Shown here: positions 1-10,375 of the stretch, in pieces
How the letters are laid out: every line of letters begins with the position of its first letter
How positions within the stretch are numbered: position 1 is the stretch's first letter
NCBI GenBank assembly: GCA_937892315.1
Contig: CALAVF010000335.1
Location: forward strand, 1 to 15,215
DNA length: 15,215 bases
Source of the DNA: an uncultured Prevotellaceae bacterium
GTDB lineage: Bacteria > Bacteroidota > Bacteroidia > Bacteroidales > Bacteroidaceae
Direction of reading: 5' to 3'
Program-made: the position numbers and the translations under genes
Notes under the pieces: generated by a model
Databases searched by the model: none
What the model was told of the DNA's origin: nothing
What the model saw: the letters and a program-made list of their open reading frames with translations, nothing else

Positions 1-45
1 CCACCGAGATCTACACTCTTTCCCTACACGACGCTCTTCCGATCT
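1..45 (+). other. Residual Illumina sequencing adapter (not biological)
   Basis: Bases 1-45 match the 3' part of the Illumina TruSeq/P5 universal adapter, ending in ACGACGCTCTTCCGATCT at 28-45. This is library sequence left on the contig end. It should be trimmed, and nothing upstream of base 46 should be interpreted. The match is from memory of the standard adapter and runs the full 45 bases. Confidence 0.98.
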
Positions 46-46
46 A

Positions 47-75
47 TTTGTGTGTTAATATTTGTTGTAATTTTG
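47..75 (+). promoter_or_regulatory. Probable Bacteroidetes-type promoter of the susA-like gene
   Basis: A -7 box TAATTTTG at 68-75 fits the Bacteroidetes consensus TAnnTTTG exactly. A TTTG at 47-50 could be the -33 element, but the 17-bp gap is shorter than the usual 19-21 and the box lies two bases from the adapter, so the -33 assignment is weak. Transcription would start near base 82, giving a leader of about 58 nt to the ATG at 140. Any activator site further upstream is lost with the contig end. Confidence 0.5.
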
Positions 76-139
76 CACCGTAATCTGATTTACAATGAGA
101 CAAATTGCGATTTTACAAAATACTAAATATCACAAACCT

Positions 140-2005
140 ATGAAACGTACAATCGGACTTGTTATGATTCTTTTCAACCTTTTCGGCTTTCTTGGCTTGA
201 AGGCTGCTACTCCAGTGATTGACCATGTGCATCCCCTCAACTGGTGGGCTGGGATGGTGAACCCCGAACTGCAGATCATGCTGCACGGCAAGGGCATTGG
301 CGGCTTGGATGTGGAACTGAAGGATGCTCAGGGCATCGTGGTGAAAAATGTGGTGAAGTTTGACAATAAGAACTACCTTATTATATATGTGGACACGAAG
401 GGGGCTCCTGCTCAGAAGTTTTCCATCGTGCTGAAGGATGGTAAAAAGGTGGTCAAGACGCTGCCTTACGAACTGAAGCAGCGTGAAGAACGGAAAATTG
501 ACAGTTTCGATGCCAGCGATGTGGTGTATCTGCTGATGCCCGACCGTTTTGCTACGGGCACAACCGACAAGCAGAAGAAACAGATGTATAAAGGCAAGCG
601 TGAGGACACTTGGGACAGAAGCGTGGACATGGCACGTCATGGTGGTGACTTGCGAGGCATGATTCAGCACCTCGACTACTTGCAGGAGTTAGGTGTGACG
701 GCACTTTGGCCCACGCCGACGTTGGAAAATGACATGGATGAGCAGTCTTATCATGGCTATGCCATCACCAACTATTATGAGACAGATTCTCGTTTCGGAA
801 CAAACGACGAATATAAGGAACTTGTGCGTGAGGCGCACAATAGGGGGATTAAGGTAATTAAAGATATTGTTTTCAATCACTGTGGTGTGCGGAACTTCCT
901 GTTTGCAGACAGACCTGCTGACGATTGGTTCAACTACAACAGCAAGTTCACACCCACGGGTTATAAGACTGCGGCGGCAGGCGACCCACACGCATCGGGT
1001 ATTGACCGTGAACAAACCATTGACGGTTGGTTCACGAGTCAAATGCCTGATGTGAACGGGAAAAACAAACTCTTTGCGGATTACCTGATTCAAGCCTCCA
1101 TCTGGTGGATTGAGTATGCTGGCATCGACGGGTTCCGACAGGACACCTATCCTTATAATGACTTTAACCTGATGAAACGATGGTGTCATGAGGTTGAAGC
1201 ACAATACCCAGGTTTCAACATTGTGGGCGAGACATGGATTAACAACAATGTGGGTGTGAGTTACTGGCAGAAAGACAGCAAGTTATCGGCTCCGCTCAAC
1301 AGCGAACTGAAGACCGTGATGGACTTCCCACTCATGTACATTCTCGATTCGTTTGGCAACGAGGAAACCGACGAGTGGGACCACGGGTTGGCAAAATTGT
1401 ATGCTTACATCACGCAAGATATGGTGTACGCCGATGTCAATCATCTGCTGACCTTCCTTGCCAACCACGACACCGACCGTTTCCAACCGACAAAAGAGAA
1501 AGCACAGGATGTGGCTCGTTATCAGCAAGCCCTCACGTTGCTGCTCACGTTGCGTGGCATTCCGCAGTTGTATGTGGGTGATGAGATTGGCATGTATGCC
1601 AACAAGAGTGTGAACGACGGTGCACTTCGTCAGGACTTCCCTGGCGGCTTCCCCGGCGACAAGAACGATGCGTTCACGGCAAAGGGTAGAACAAACTTGC
1701 AGAATGAGTATTTCAACTTCACGAAAAAACTGCTCAACTGGCGTAAGGGTAATGACACGGTGGCTTTCGGCAAATTGACACACTATGCCATCCGCAACGG
1801 TTGTTATGTCTATGCCCGTCAGAAAGACGGCAAGACCGTGACGGTGATTGTGAACGGAACAAGCAAGGAGCAGACGCTCGACCTCAGTCTCTACCAAGAA
1901 GTGATGCCGCAATCGAAAGCATACGACGTGATTTCGGAGAAGAAGGTGACGCTTGGCAAAAGCCTCACAGTGCCAAGTCGAGGCATCTATATCTTGAATT
2001 TCTAA
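140..2005 (+). CDS. susA: SusA-type periplasmic neopullulanase / cyclomaltodextrinase (GH13)
   Basis: Predicted to hydrolyse alpha-1,4 links of imported maltooligosaccharides and pullulan in the periplasm. The start at 140 is chosen because it begins a clear signal peptide (MKRTIGLVMILFNLF..., cleavage near residue 23); an in-frame ATG at 95 only adds 15 polar residues. The protein is 621 aa, close to B. theta SusA (about 617). A cyclomaltodextrinase N-terminal beta domain (about residues 25-105) precedes the GH13 barrel. All four classical motifs are present: DIVFNH (Asp242), GFRQD (nucleophile Asp335), VGETW (acid/base Glu364) and FLANHD (Asp444), plus MPDVN near 302, typical of the neopullulanase subgroup. 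A C-terminal beta domain covers roughly the last 85 residues. It has its own promoter and lies 138 nt before the susB-like gene, as in the B. theta sus order. Family confident; exact substrate preference inferred. Confidence 0.95.
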   Translation: MKRTIGLVMILFNLFGFLGLKAATPVIDHVHPLNWWAGMVNPELQIMLHGKGIGGLDVELKDAQGIVVKNVVKFDNKNYLIIYVDTKGAPAQKFSIVLKDGKKVVKTLPYELKQREERKIDSFDASDVVYLLMPDRFATGTTDKQKKQMYKGKREDTWDRSVDMARHGGDLRGMIQHLDYLQELGVTALWPTPTLENDMDEQSYHGYAITNYYETDSRFGTNDEYKELVREAHNRGIKVIKDIVFNHCGVRNFLFADRPADDWFNYNSKFTPTGYKTAAAGDPHASGIDREQTIDGWFTSQMPDVNGKNKLFADYLIQASIWWIEYAGIDGFRQDTYPYNDFNLMKRWCHEVEAQYPGFNIVGETWINNNVGVSYWQKDSKLSAPLNSELKTVMDFPLMYILDSFGNEETDEWDHGLAKLYAYITQDMVYADVNHLLTFLANHDTDRFQPTKEKAQDVARYQQALTLLLTLRGIPQLYVGDEIGMYANKSVNDGALRQDFPGGFPGDKNDAFTAKGRTNLQNEYFNFTKKLLNWRKGNDTVAFGKLTHYAIRNGCYVYARQKDGKTVTVIVNGTSKEQTLDLSLYQEVMPQSKAYDVISEKKVTLGKSLTVPSRGIYILNF

Positions 2006-2019
2006 GTGTGGAACGAGAG

Positions 2020-2049
2020 AAAAGTACCGAAAATAGATAAAAAAGTACC
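2020..2049 (+). promoter_or_regulatory. Candidate activator operator: AAAAGTACC direct repeat
   Basis: AAAAGTACC occurs at 2020-2028 and again at 2041-2049, a 21-bp step or two DNA helical turns. The second copy ends 7 bp before the -33 box of the susB promoter, the position expected for a class II activator such as SusR, which in B. theta activates the sus promoters in response to maltose. The repeat is seen directly; the link to SusR is inference. Confidence 0.45.
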
Positions 2050-2056
2050 AATAACA

Positions 2057-2088
2057 TTTGACAAACTCAATAATTTAGTATAAATTTG
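2057..2088 (+). promoter_or_regulatory. Main sus operon promoter (TTTG-N20-TAAATTTG)
   Basis: TTTG at 2057-2060 is followed after 20 bp by TAAATTTG at 2081-2088, a full match to the Bacteroidetes -33/-7 consensus with ideal spacing. The start site would fall near 2095, leaving a leader of about 50 nt before the susB ATG. No comparable -7 box is visible in front of susC, susD, susE or susF, so this promoter probably drives susB through susF. Confidence 0.8.
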
Positions 2089-2107
2089 CAATTGACAACT
2101 AACCTAA

Positions 2108-4318
<2,211 letters not shown>

Positions 4319-4335
4319 TTGTTGCATAAAAGAAT

Positions 4336-4398
4336 CGTACCCGAGGGGTACACCACGCCGTACCCGAGGGCTACGGCACATCGTACCCGAGGGGTACG
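4336..4398. repeat. Three 15-bp palindromes at 23-bp period (susB-susC gap)
   Basis: GTACCCGAGGGGTAC occurs at 4337-4351 and 4383-4397, with a one-base variant (GTACCCGAGGGCTAC) at 4360-4374. The starts are exactly 23 bp apart, separated by 8-bp spacers of different sequence. Each full copy is a 6-bp inverted repeat around GAG; the third extends to 7 bp. In RNA these would form three small hairpins between susB and susC. There is no trailing U-run, so they do not look like a standard terminator. Function unknown: possibilities are RNA processing or stability, protein binding, or a dispersed intergenic repeat. Confidence 0.85.
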
Positions 4399-4464
4399 GC
4401 AAAATAGAAACGTATCATAACAAACAATATTTATTCATCAAATCAAAAACCTAAATCCAAAAAC

Positions 4465-7400
4465 ATGAAACAGAAACTAAATCTGAGATTCTTGATGACC
4501 TTGCTCATCGGAGTCTTCGTGTCCGTTTCAGCGTTTGCCCAAAACATCACGGTGAAGGGTAACGTCAAGGACACAACTGGTGAACCTGTTTTCAGTGCTG
4601 CGGTCAAAGTGAAAGGCACAGGCACTGGATGTGTTACCGACCTCAATGGTAATTTTACGCTTTCGGTAGCAAGGAATGCAGTTCTTGAGATTTCCTTCAT
4701 GGGCTACAAGACTCAGGAGGTGAAGGCTGCTCCTTCGCTCATCGTCATTCTGCAGGATGACAACCGTCTTCTCAACGAGCAGATGGTCATCGGTTATGCT
4801 AAGGTGAAGAAATCCGACATGACGGGTTCCGTTGCCGCCATCAAGCCCGACGAGATGTCGAAGGGTATCACGACCAGTGCTCAAGACATGCTCACTGGTA
4901 AGATTGCAGGTGTGAGCGTCATTTCAGATGGTGGTACTCCTGGTGGCGGTGCTTCCATCCGCATTCGTGGTGGCTCTTCACTTTCTGCTTCCAACGACCC
5001 TCTGATTGTGATTGACGGTCTTGCCATGGATAACAACGGTGTGCAAGGTCTTGCCAACCCGCTTTCGATGGTGAATCCAGAGGATATCGAGTCGATGTCT
5101 GTCTTGAAGGATGCTTCCGCAACCGCCATCTATGGTAGCCGTGCATCTAACGGTGTGATTATCATCACCACCAAGAAGGGTAAGAAGGGTAGTGCTCCAA
5201 AGGTGAACTACAACGGAAATGTCTCTATTGCTTCTCCTCGTAAGACCTACGACCTGCTGTCGGGTAACGAGTTCCGTGCATACGCCGCAACACTCGGCTT
5301 CTCTGACGCCGTTCTGGGTACATTGGGTACTGCTAATACCGATTGGCAGGATGAGATTTATCGTACCGCCGTTTCAACAGACCATCAGGTTTCTGTGGCT
5401 GGAGCAACGAAGAATCTTCCTTATCGTGTCAGCGTGGGTTATACGGACAACAACGGTATTGCCAAGACTTCAAACTATCAGCGTTTTACGGGCAGTTTGA
5501 ATCTTTCTCCTACATTCTTGGACGACCATCTTTCTGTAAATTTCAATGCCAAGTATATGTACGCTCACAACCGTTATGTGGATGGTGGCGTATTTGGTGC
5601 TGCAATTGACCAAGACCCCACTCAGCCTGTTTATGCAGACCAGTACGCAACAGGTGGTTACTGGCAGATTACAACGGGCGACTTCTCGAAGGCAGGTTGG
5701 GCAAATCCTATCACGAACACCAATACTCCTCAGAACCCATACGCATTGATTAAGAATATGTATGACCGTGCCAATGTGAACTCTCTCATCGGTAACCTCG
5801 AAGTGGATTATAAGATTCATGGCTTTGAAGACCTCCGCATTCATGCCAGCGTCGGTGCAGACTATTCAGAAGGTCGTCAGTTGACAGACGTTTCTCCTTA
5901 TTCTTACAGCAACAACTACTATGGTTGGACAGGTGTAAGACAGTCTTACAAGTACAACCTTCAGGGCAATATCTATGCAGATTACTCTCACAACTTTGAT
6001 GATGTTCACAATGTGGACTTCATGATTGGTACAGAGGAGCAGCACTTCAACCGTAAGACCTACAACTACGGGGGGGGTAATTATCTGGGTGATGTGCTTG
6101 TGACAGACGCAAGTGCTTATTATTCTCCAACACTCCGTAGCGAGCAGGAGCATGAGTACACCAATACGCTTGTTTCTTACTTTGCACGCCTCAATTACGG
6201 TCTTCTTGACAAGTATTTGTTGACCGCAACGATTCGTAACGATAATTCTTCGCGTTTTGCCAAGGGACACCGTGCTGGTTGGTTCCCATCTGTCGCTCTT
6301 GCATGGAAGATTAACCAGGAGAACTTCTTGAAAGATGTTTCTGCATTGGATGAATTGAAACTCCGTCTCAACTGGGGTATCACAGGTCAACAGAATATCG
6401 GTAACGATTTCTACTATCTGCCACGTTATGTGGCTTCAGACCAATATGCTCGTTATTCACTTGGTCAGGAAACTTACTACACAATCCGCCCAGAAGTGTA
6501 CAATCCTAATCTGAAGTGGGAAAAGACAGCCACATGGGGCGCAGGTCTTGACTACAGTTTCTTGAATGGTCGTGTTGAAGGTTCTATCGATTACTATTAT
6601 CGTAAGACCTCAGACCTGATTTCTACGGTTTCGGTGGCATCTGGTACCAACTTCGGAAACTATTTGACCAAGAACATCGGCGACCTGTCTAACCATGGTA
6701 TCGAGTTCAACATCAACGCTCGTCCTGTTGTGACTAAGGATTTCTCTTGGACTATTAGTTATAACGTGGGCTGGAACAAGAACAAGATTACTCACCTCGA
6801 AGGAACAGGCGGTAATGATTACTTCCTCACAGGTAATACCATCTCTCCAGGTCTTTCCAACCAAGTGATGGTGAACAAGGTGGGCTATGCTGCCAACTCA
6901 TTCTATGTATATCAGCAGGTTTATGATGCTGATGGCAACCCCATCGAAGGTCAGTTTGTTGACCGCAACGGCAATGGTCAGATTGACCCAGACGACAAGT
7001 ATGTGTACAAACATGCAGCAGGCGACGTGTTGATGGGTATGACCAACAAGTTCATCTGGAAGAATTGGGACTTCAGTTTCACTATGCGTGCAAGTTTCAA
7101 CAACTACCTTTACTATGACTTCCTTGCCAACAAGGCTAACGGTTCTAACCGCTATGCCAACAGTGCATGGAACAACACAAGCCCAGAGGCTGTGAAACTT
7201 GGTTTCGAAGGCAAGACTGACTACTACATGAGCGACTATTTTATTCGCAATGCTTCTTTCCTCCGTGTGGACAATATCACACTGGGCTACTCTTTCAATG
7301 GTCTGGGTGCTACAGGCAAGTACAATGGCATTGGTGGACGTGTTTACGTTCTTGTTCAGAACCCATTCGTATTTACGAAGTACAAGGGTCTTGATCCAGA

Positions 7401-7485
7401 AGTTTCTATGAACCATGCAGGTGTTGACAATGGTATCTATCCACGTCCAACTACCTACATGCTGGGTCTGAGTCTGAACTTCTAA
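4465..7485 (+). CDS. susC: SusC-like TonB-dependent outer-membrane maltooligosaccharide transporter
   Basis: Forms with SusD the outer-membrane channel that imports starch oligosaccharides using TonB energy. The 1006-aa length is close to B. theta SusC (about 1000). A signal peptide (cut after SAFAQ, near residue 26) is followed by a carboxypeptidase-D regulatory-like domain at about 28-98, with the usual VKGNVKD...GEPV opening. A TonB-box-like stretch (MVIGYAK) is near 107-113 and the plug domain at about 118-235 carries the SusC/RagA signatures IRIRGG, PLIVIDG and ATAIYGSRASNGVI. The rest is beta-barrel, ending in a terminal Phe (LGLSLNF) as expected for outer-membrane assembly. susD follows after 55 nt. 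No good -7 box precedes it, so it is probably read through from the susB promoter. Eight consecutive G residues at 6070-6077 encode Gly536-538. Substrate is inferred from context. Confidence 0.97.
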   Translation: MKQKLNLRFLMTLLIGVFVSVSAFAQNITVKGNVKDTTGEPVFSAAVKVKGTGTGCVTDLNGNFTLSVARNAVLEISFMGYKTQEVKAAPSLIVILQDDNRLLNEQMVIGYAKVKKSDMTGSVAAIKPDEMSKGITTSAQDMLTGKIAGVSVISDGGTPGGGASIRIRGGSSLSASNDPLIVIDGLAMDNNGVQGLANPLSMVNPEDIESMSVLKDASATAIYGSRASNGVIIITTKKGKKGSAPKVNYNGNVSIASPRKTYDLLSGNEFRAYAATLGFSDAVLGTLGTANTDWQDEIYRTAVSTDHQVSVAGATKNLPYRVSVGYTDNNGIAKTSNYQRFTGSLNLSPTFLDDHLSVNFNAKYMYAHNRYVDGGVFGAAIDQDPTQPVYADQYATGGYWQITTGDFSKAGWANPITNTNTPQNPYALIKNMYDRANVNSLIGNLEVDYKIHGFEDLRIHASVGADYSEGRQLTDVSPYSYSNNYYGWTGVRQSYKYNLQGNIYADYSHNFDDVHNVDFMIGTEEQHFNRKTYNYGGGNYLGDVLVTDASAYYSPTLRSEQEHEYTNTLVSYFARLNYGLLDKYLLTATIRNDNSSRFAKGHRAGWFPSVALAWKINQENFLKDVSALDELKLRLNWGITGQQNIGNDFYYLPRYVASDQYARYSLGQETYYTIRPEVYNPNLKWEKTATWGAGLDYSFLNGRVEGSIDYYYRKTSDLISTVSVASGTNFGNYLTKNIGDLSNHGIEFNINARPVVTKDFSWTISYNVGWNKNKITHLEGTGGNDYFLTGNTISPGLSNQVMVNKVGYAANSFYVYQQVYDADGNPIEGQFVDRNGNGQIDPDDKYVYKHAAGDVLMGMTNKFIWKNWDFSFTMRASFNNYLYYDFLANKANGSNRYANSAWNNTSPEAVKLGFEGKTDYYMSDYFIRNASFLRVDNITLGYSFNGLGATGKYNGIGGRVYVLVQNPFVFTKYKGLDPEVSMNHAGVDNGIYPRPTTYMLGLSLNF

Positions 7486-7540
7486 TGTCTTGAATGTTTA
7501 AGAATAAGTTGAATACATTATTTAATATATAAAGAACAAT

Positions 7541-9178
7541 ATGAAACTGAATATTTTCAAAAATATAGCACCTGTGGCACTTGCTGCTCTTGTGGGTTTC
7601 AGTTCTACCGCATGTATGAACGACCTTGACCAGAGCATCAAAGACCCTCAGACAAACACGGAACTGGATGTCACAGGTCTTTTGACAAAGATTTATGGCT
7701 CTTTGGTTTTGACTGGTCAGACCGGTGGTGCTGACAACCCTGATATGAGCCAGTTTGACGAAGGTAACTCGGCTTTCTATCGTCGTATCTTCGAGGCAAA
7801 CGAACTTTGTTCCGACGAGTGCATCTGGACTTGGCAAGGTGATACGGGTATCCCTGAGTTGACCAACATTTCGTGGAACTCTACTCATGGCTACAATGAG
7901 TTGACTTACTACCGCACGATGTACAATGTGACACTCTGCAACTACTATCTTCAGGAAACAGAAGGAACGACTGATGCAGAAGTGCTGCAGAATCGTGCAG
8001 AAGTACGTTTTGTCCGTGCCTTGATGAACTTCCACTTCATTGACCTTTTCGGTCGTGCTCCTTACAAGACAGTGGTGGATGAAACACTTCCTGTTGAGAA
8101 GACTCGTTCTGAGATATTCAAGATTGTAGAAGATGAACTTCTCTCTATTATTGACGATAGCAAAGAAGAACATTTGGCTGACTTCAATGGCGATGATGCC
8201 AACTATGGTCGTGCCGATAAGGTGGCTGCCAAGATGCTGCTGGCTCGCCTCTACCTCAATGCTAAGGTATACTTAGGCACATCTCAATGGGACGAAGAGA
8301 TGCTGAAGAAGGCTATGCAGTATGCTGACGAAGTGATTGCCTCAAAGTATAAGTTGAACACCACGGCATTGAATGGCCGCTCTGCCTACGAACAACTCTT
8401 CATGGGTGACAACGGTGAGAATCCAAATGCACGTCAGGAAATCATCTTCCCAATCCGATGTGATGGTGCTACCTCTCGTTCATACGGTGGCTCGCTCTAT
8501 CCAATCGCTTCTTGTACAGGTGACGGCACTCCAGACCAAGGTCTGCCAAGTTCTATGTGGACTTGTAACCGTGCTCGTCAGGCTCTCGTTGACAAGTTCA
8601 TCTCTAATGGTTCCAGTTTGAATGGCAAGAGCATTTCTGCTCATGACTTCGCAGCACAGGCTGGTGACGACCGTGCTCTCCTTTTCGTCAGCGACAATCG
8701 TGTTTACGAAACAGAAGAGAAGACAACTTTCACCGCTGGTTTCGCTATCTTGAAGTGGACCAACGAGTATGCACAGGGTGGTACACCATCTGATGTAACT
8801 TTCCCTGACACAGACGTTCCTTATCTCCGCGTGGCAGAGGCTTATCTGACTCGTGCAGAGGCAAACTTCCGTTTGGGTGATGTAGATGCCGCCAAGACTG
8901 ACCTCAACGTGCTTCGCAATCGTGCTCATGCAGCAACATTCGACCAGTCCATCTCTGAGCAGGACATCATCGACGAGTGGTGCCGTGAGTTCTACATGGA
9001 AGGTCGTCGCCGTTCAGACCTCATCCGCTTCGGCCAGTTCACTGGTTCCGCCTACGTTTGGGACTGGAAGGGTGGCGTATATGCTGGTACTGGTGTAGAG
9101 TCTTTCTACGACCTTTACCCCATCCCATACGCAGAGACCAGTGCAAACGAGAACATGCACCAGAACACAGGTTATTAA
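7541..9178 (+). CDS. susD: SusD-like surface starch-binding lipoprotein
   Basis: Partner of the SusC-like transporter; it caps the channel and binds starch or maltooligosaccharide at the cell surface. The 545-aa protein (B. theta SusD about 551) starts with a lipoprotein signal ending at FSSTAC, so Cys25 would be lipidated. The next residues (MNDLDQ) include acids, as in Bacteroidetes surface-export signals. The SusD/RagB fold is recognised from the helical repeat region (for example FVRALMNFHFIDLFGRAPY near residue 160), the WCREFYMEGRRRSDLIRFGQ stretch near 480, and the canonical ending LYPIPYAE...NENMHQNTGY. It lies 55 nt after susC and 19 nt before susE. Family assignment is firm. Starch as ligand follows from the neighbouring GH13, GH97 and SusE/F genes and was not read from binding residues. 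Confidence 0.97.
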   Translation: MKLNIFKNIAPVALAALVGFSSTACMNDLDQSIKDPQTNTELDVTGLLTKIYGSLVLTGQTGGADNPDMSQFDEGNSAFYRRIFEANELCSDECIWTWQGDTGIPELTNISWNSTHGYNELTYYRTMYNVTLCNYYLQETEGTTDAEVLQNRAEVRFVRALMNFHFIDLFGRAPYKTVVDETLPVEKTRSEIFKIVEDELLSIIDDSKEEHLADFNGDDANYGRADKVAAKMLLARLYLNAKVYLGTSQWDEEMLKKAMQYADEVIASKYKLNTTALNGRSAYEQLFMGDNGENPNARQEIIFPIRCDGATSRSYGGSLYPIASCTGDGTPDQGLPSSMWTCNRARQALVDKFISNGSSLNGKSISAHDFAAQAGDDRALLFVSDNRVYETEEKTTFTAGFAILKWTNEYAQGGTPSDVTFPDTDVPYLRVAEAYLTRAEANFRLGDVDAAKTDLNVLRNRAHAATFDQSISEQDIIDEWCREFYMEGRRRSDLIRFGQFTGSAYVWDWKGGVYAGTGVESFYDLYPIPYAETSANENMHQNTGY

Positions 9179-9197
9179 TCCTAAAAAGTGACTATTC

Positions 9198-10358
9198 ATG
9201 AAAAAGATATTTTATTCATTCTTGTTTGCTGTAGCAGCATTGGGCATCACCACTTCTTGTAGTGAAGACCGCGACAGCAATCCTGTGCTGAACACGCAGG
9301 GACTTTCTCTGGTGCTCAACACGCCAGGTGTAGCATACAACAACACGCTGGATCTCCTGAACTCCAAGTACGTTGTGCTGACAACCTCACAGCCAGACTA
9401 TGGTTATACAGCCCCCACCACTTACACGGTATATGTAAGTATGGATAACGAAAACTTTACGGCTCTGGGCACAACGTATCGGACTGCCCGTATGGAAATT
9501 TCTGCTGAAGAATTGAATCAGGCTCTGCTCGACATCGTAGGCGATGCCAATGTGGACCAGTTGGCTGAGGCAGTGGAGGTTTACTTCAAGGTAACAGCCC
9601 ATCTTACAGGTGAAGATACCATGGGACTGGTTGAGTCTAACGTGGTGAAACTCCCGTCTGTGCTTGCTTACGTGCCAGTGGTTGAGTTGGCTCTCCCAAC
9701 AGAAATGTACATTGTTGGTTCGTTTGCCGCTTCTAACGGATGGAGCGAGTTTGTTCCTCTCCACTTTGCTTATAGCCAGGATGGTTTCTCATACGGTATT
9801 GTTTACTTCAATGCAGGCGATGAGTTCAAGATTAACCCAGACGCAGGCTGGAAGGGCAACGACAAGGGCTTTGGCCAGGTGACTATCGGTGCAAGCAATG
9901 ACGCCGGTGTCGTGAATGGTGGCGACAGCGAGACTTCCAACATGAAGGCTTCTAACGCAGGCTGGTACACTGTCATTGTGAAGAACAAGATTGTGGGCAA
10001 TGCCATCGACTATGAACTCCAGACGAAGGAGGCTAAGGTTTACCTCTTCGGTGCAGGTGCTGTAGGTGAGCAGTGGTCATTTGACGATGCAAACCTCTTC
10101 ACGATGAGTTCTTCTGCTACAGAGCCATGCGTATCTCCAGCAATGGGTGGAAGTGGTGAACTTCGTATTGCTGTTGACTGCGGTATCGACTGGTGGAAGA
10201 CTGAGTTTACGATCAAGTCAGACGGTACTCTCTACTATCGAGACGTTGATATTCCAAGCAACTGGAACGATGCTTTGGGTGCAGACTACTCATTCCAGAC
10301 AAGTGCTGGCAAGCAGATTTATCTCGACTTTACTAACGGAACAGGTTCACAACAGTAA
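9198..10358 (+). CDS. susE: SusE-like outer-membrane starch-binding lipoprotein
   Basis: A 386-aa lipoprotein (B. theta SusE 387) expected to hold starch at the surface without cutting it. The signal ends at GITTSC, with Cys21 as lipidation site followed by SEDRD, an acidic surface-export signal. An immunoglobulin-like SusE N-terminal domain covers about residues 30-155 (LVLNTPG...YTVYVSMDNENF). Two SusE/F-type carbohydrate-binding modules follow, at about 168-276 (MYIVGSFAASNGW) and 280-383 (VYLFGAGAVGEQW). The tryptophans after each opening strand are typical sugar-stacking residues of the family. It sits 19 nt after susD and 17 nt before the susF start, clearly in one transcript. The sequence is more divergent than that of SusC or SusD, so the call rests on module layout, length and position. 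Confidence 0.88.
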   Translation: MKKIFYSFLFAVAALGITTSCSEDRDSNPVLNTQGLSLVLNTPGVAYNNTLDLLNSKYVVLTTSQPDYGYTAPTTYTVYVSMDNENFTALGTTYRTARMEISAEELNQALLDIVGDANVDQLAEAVEVYFKVTAHLTGEDTMGLVESNVVKLPSVLAYVPVVELALPTEMYIVGSFAASNGWSEFVPLHFAYSQDGFSYGIVYFNAGDEFKINPDAGWKGNDKGFGQVTIGASNDAGVVNGGDSETSNMKASNAGWYTVIVKNKIVGNAIDYELQTKEAKVYLFGAGAVGEQWSFDDANLFTMSSSATEPCVSPAMGGSGELRIAVDCGIDWWKTEFTIKSDGTLYYRDVDIPSNWNDALGADYSFQTSAGKQIYLDFTNGTGSQQ

Positions 10359-10375
10359 ACTAAAAATTGAATCAC

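Noticed and set aside
2006..2056. Search for a terminator after the susA-like gene
   Set aside because: No hairpin followed by a T-run is visible in this stretch, so no terminator is claimed.
4336..4398. CRISPR array interpretation of the 23-bp-period repeats
   Set aside because: There are only three 15-bp units with 8-bp spacers and no cas genes, far below CRISPR repeat and spacer sizes; the units are themselves palindromes.
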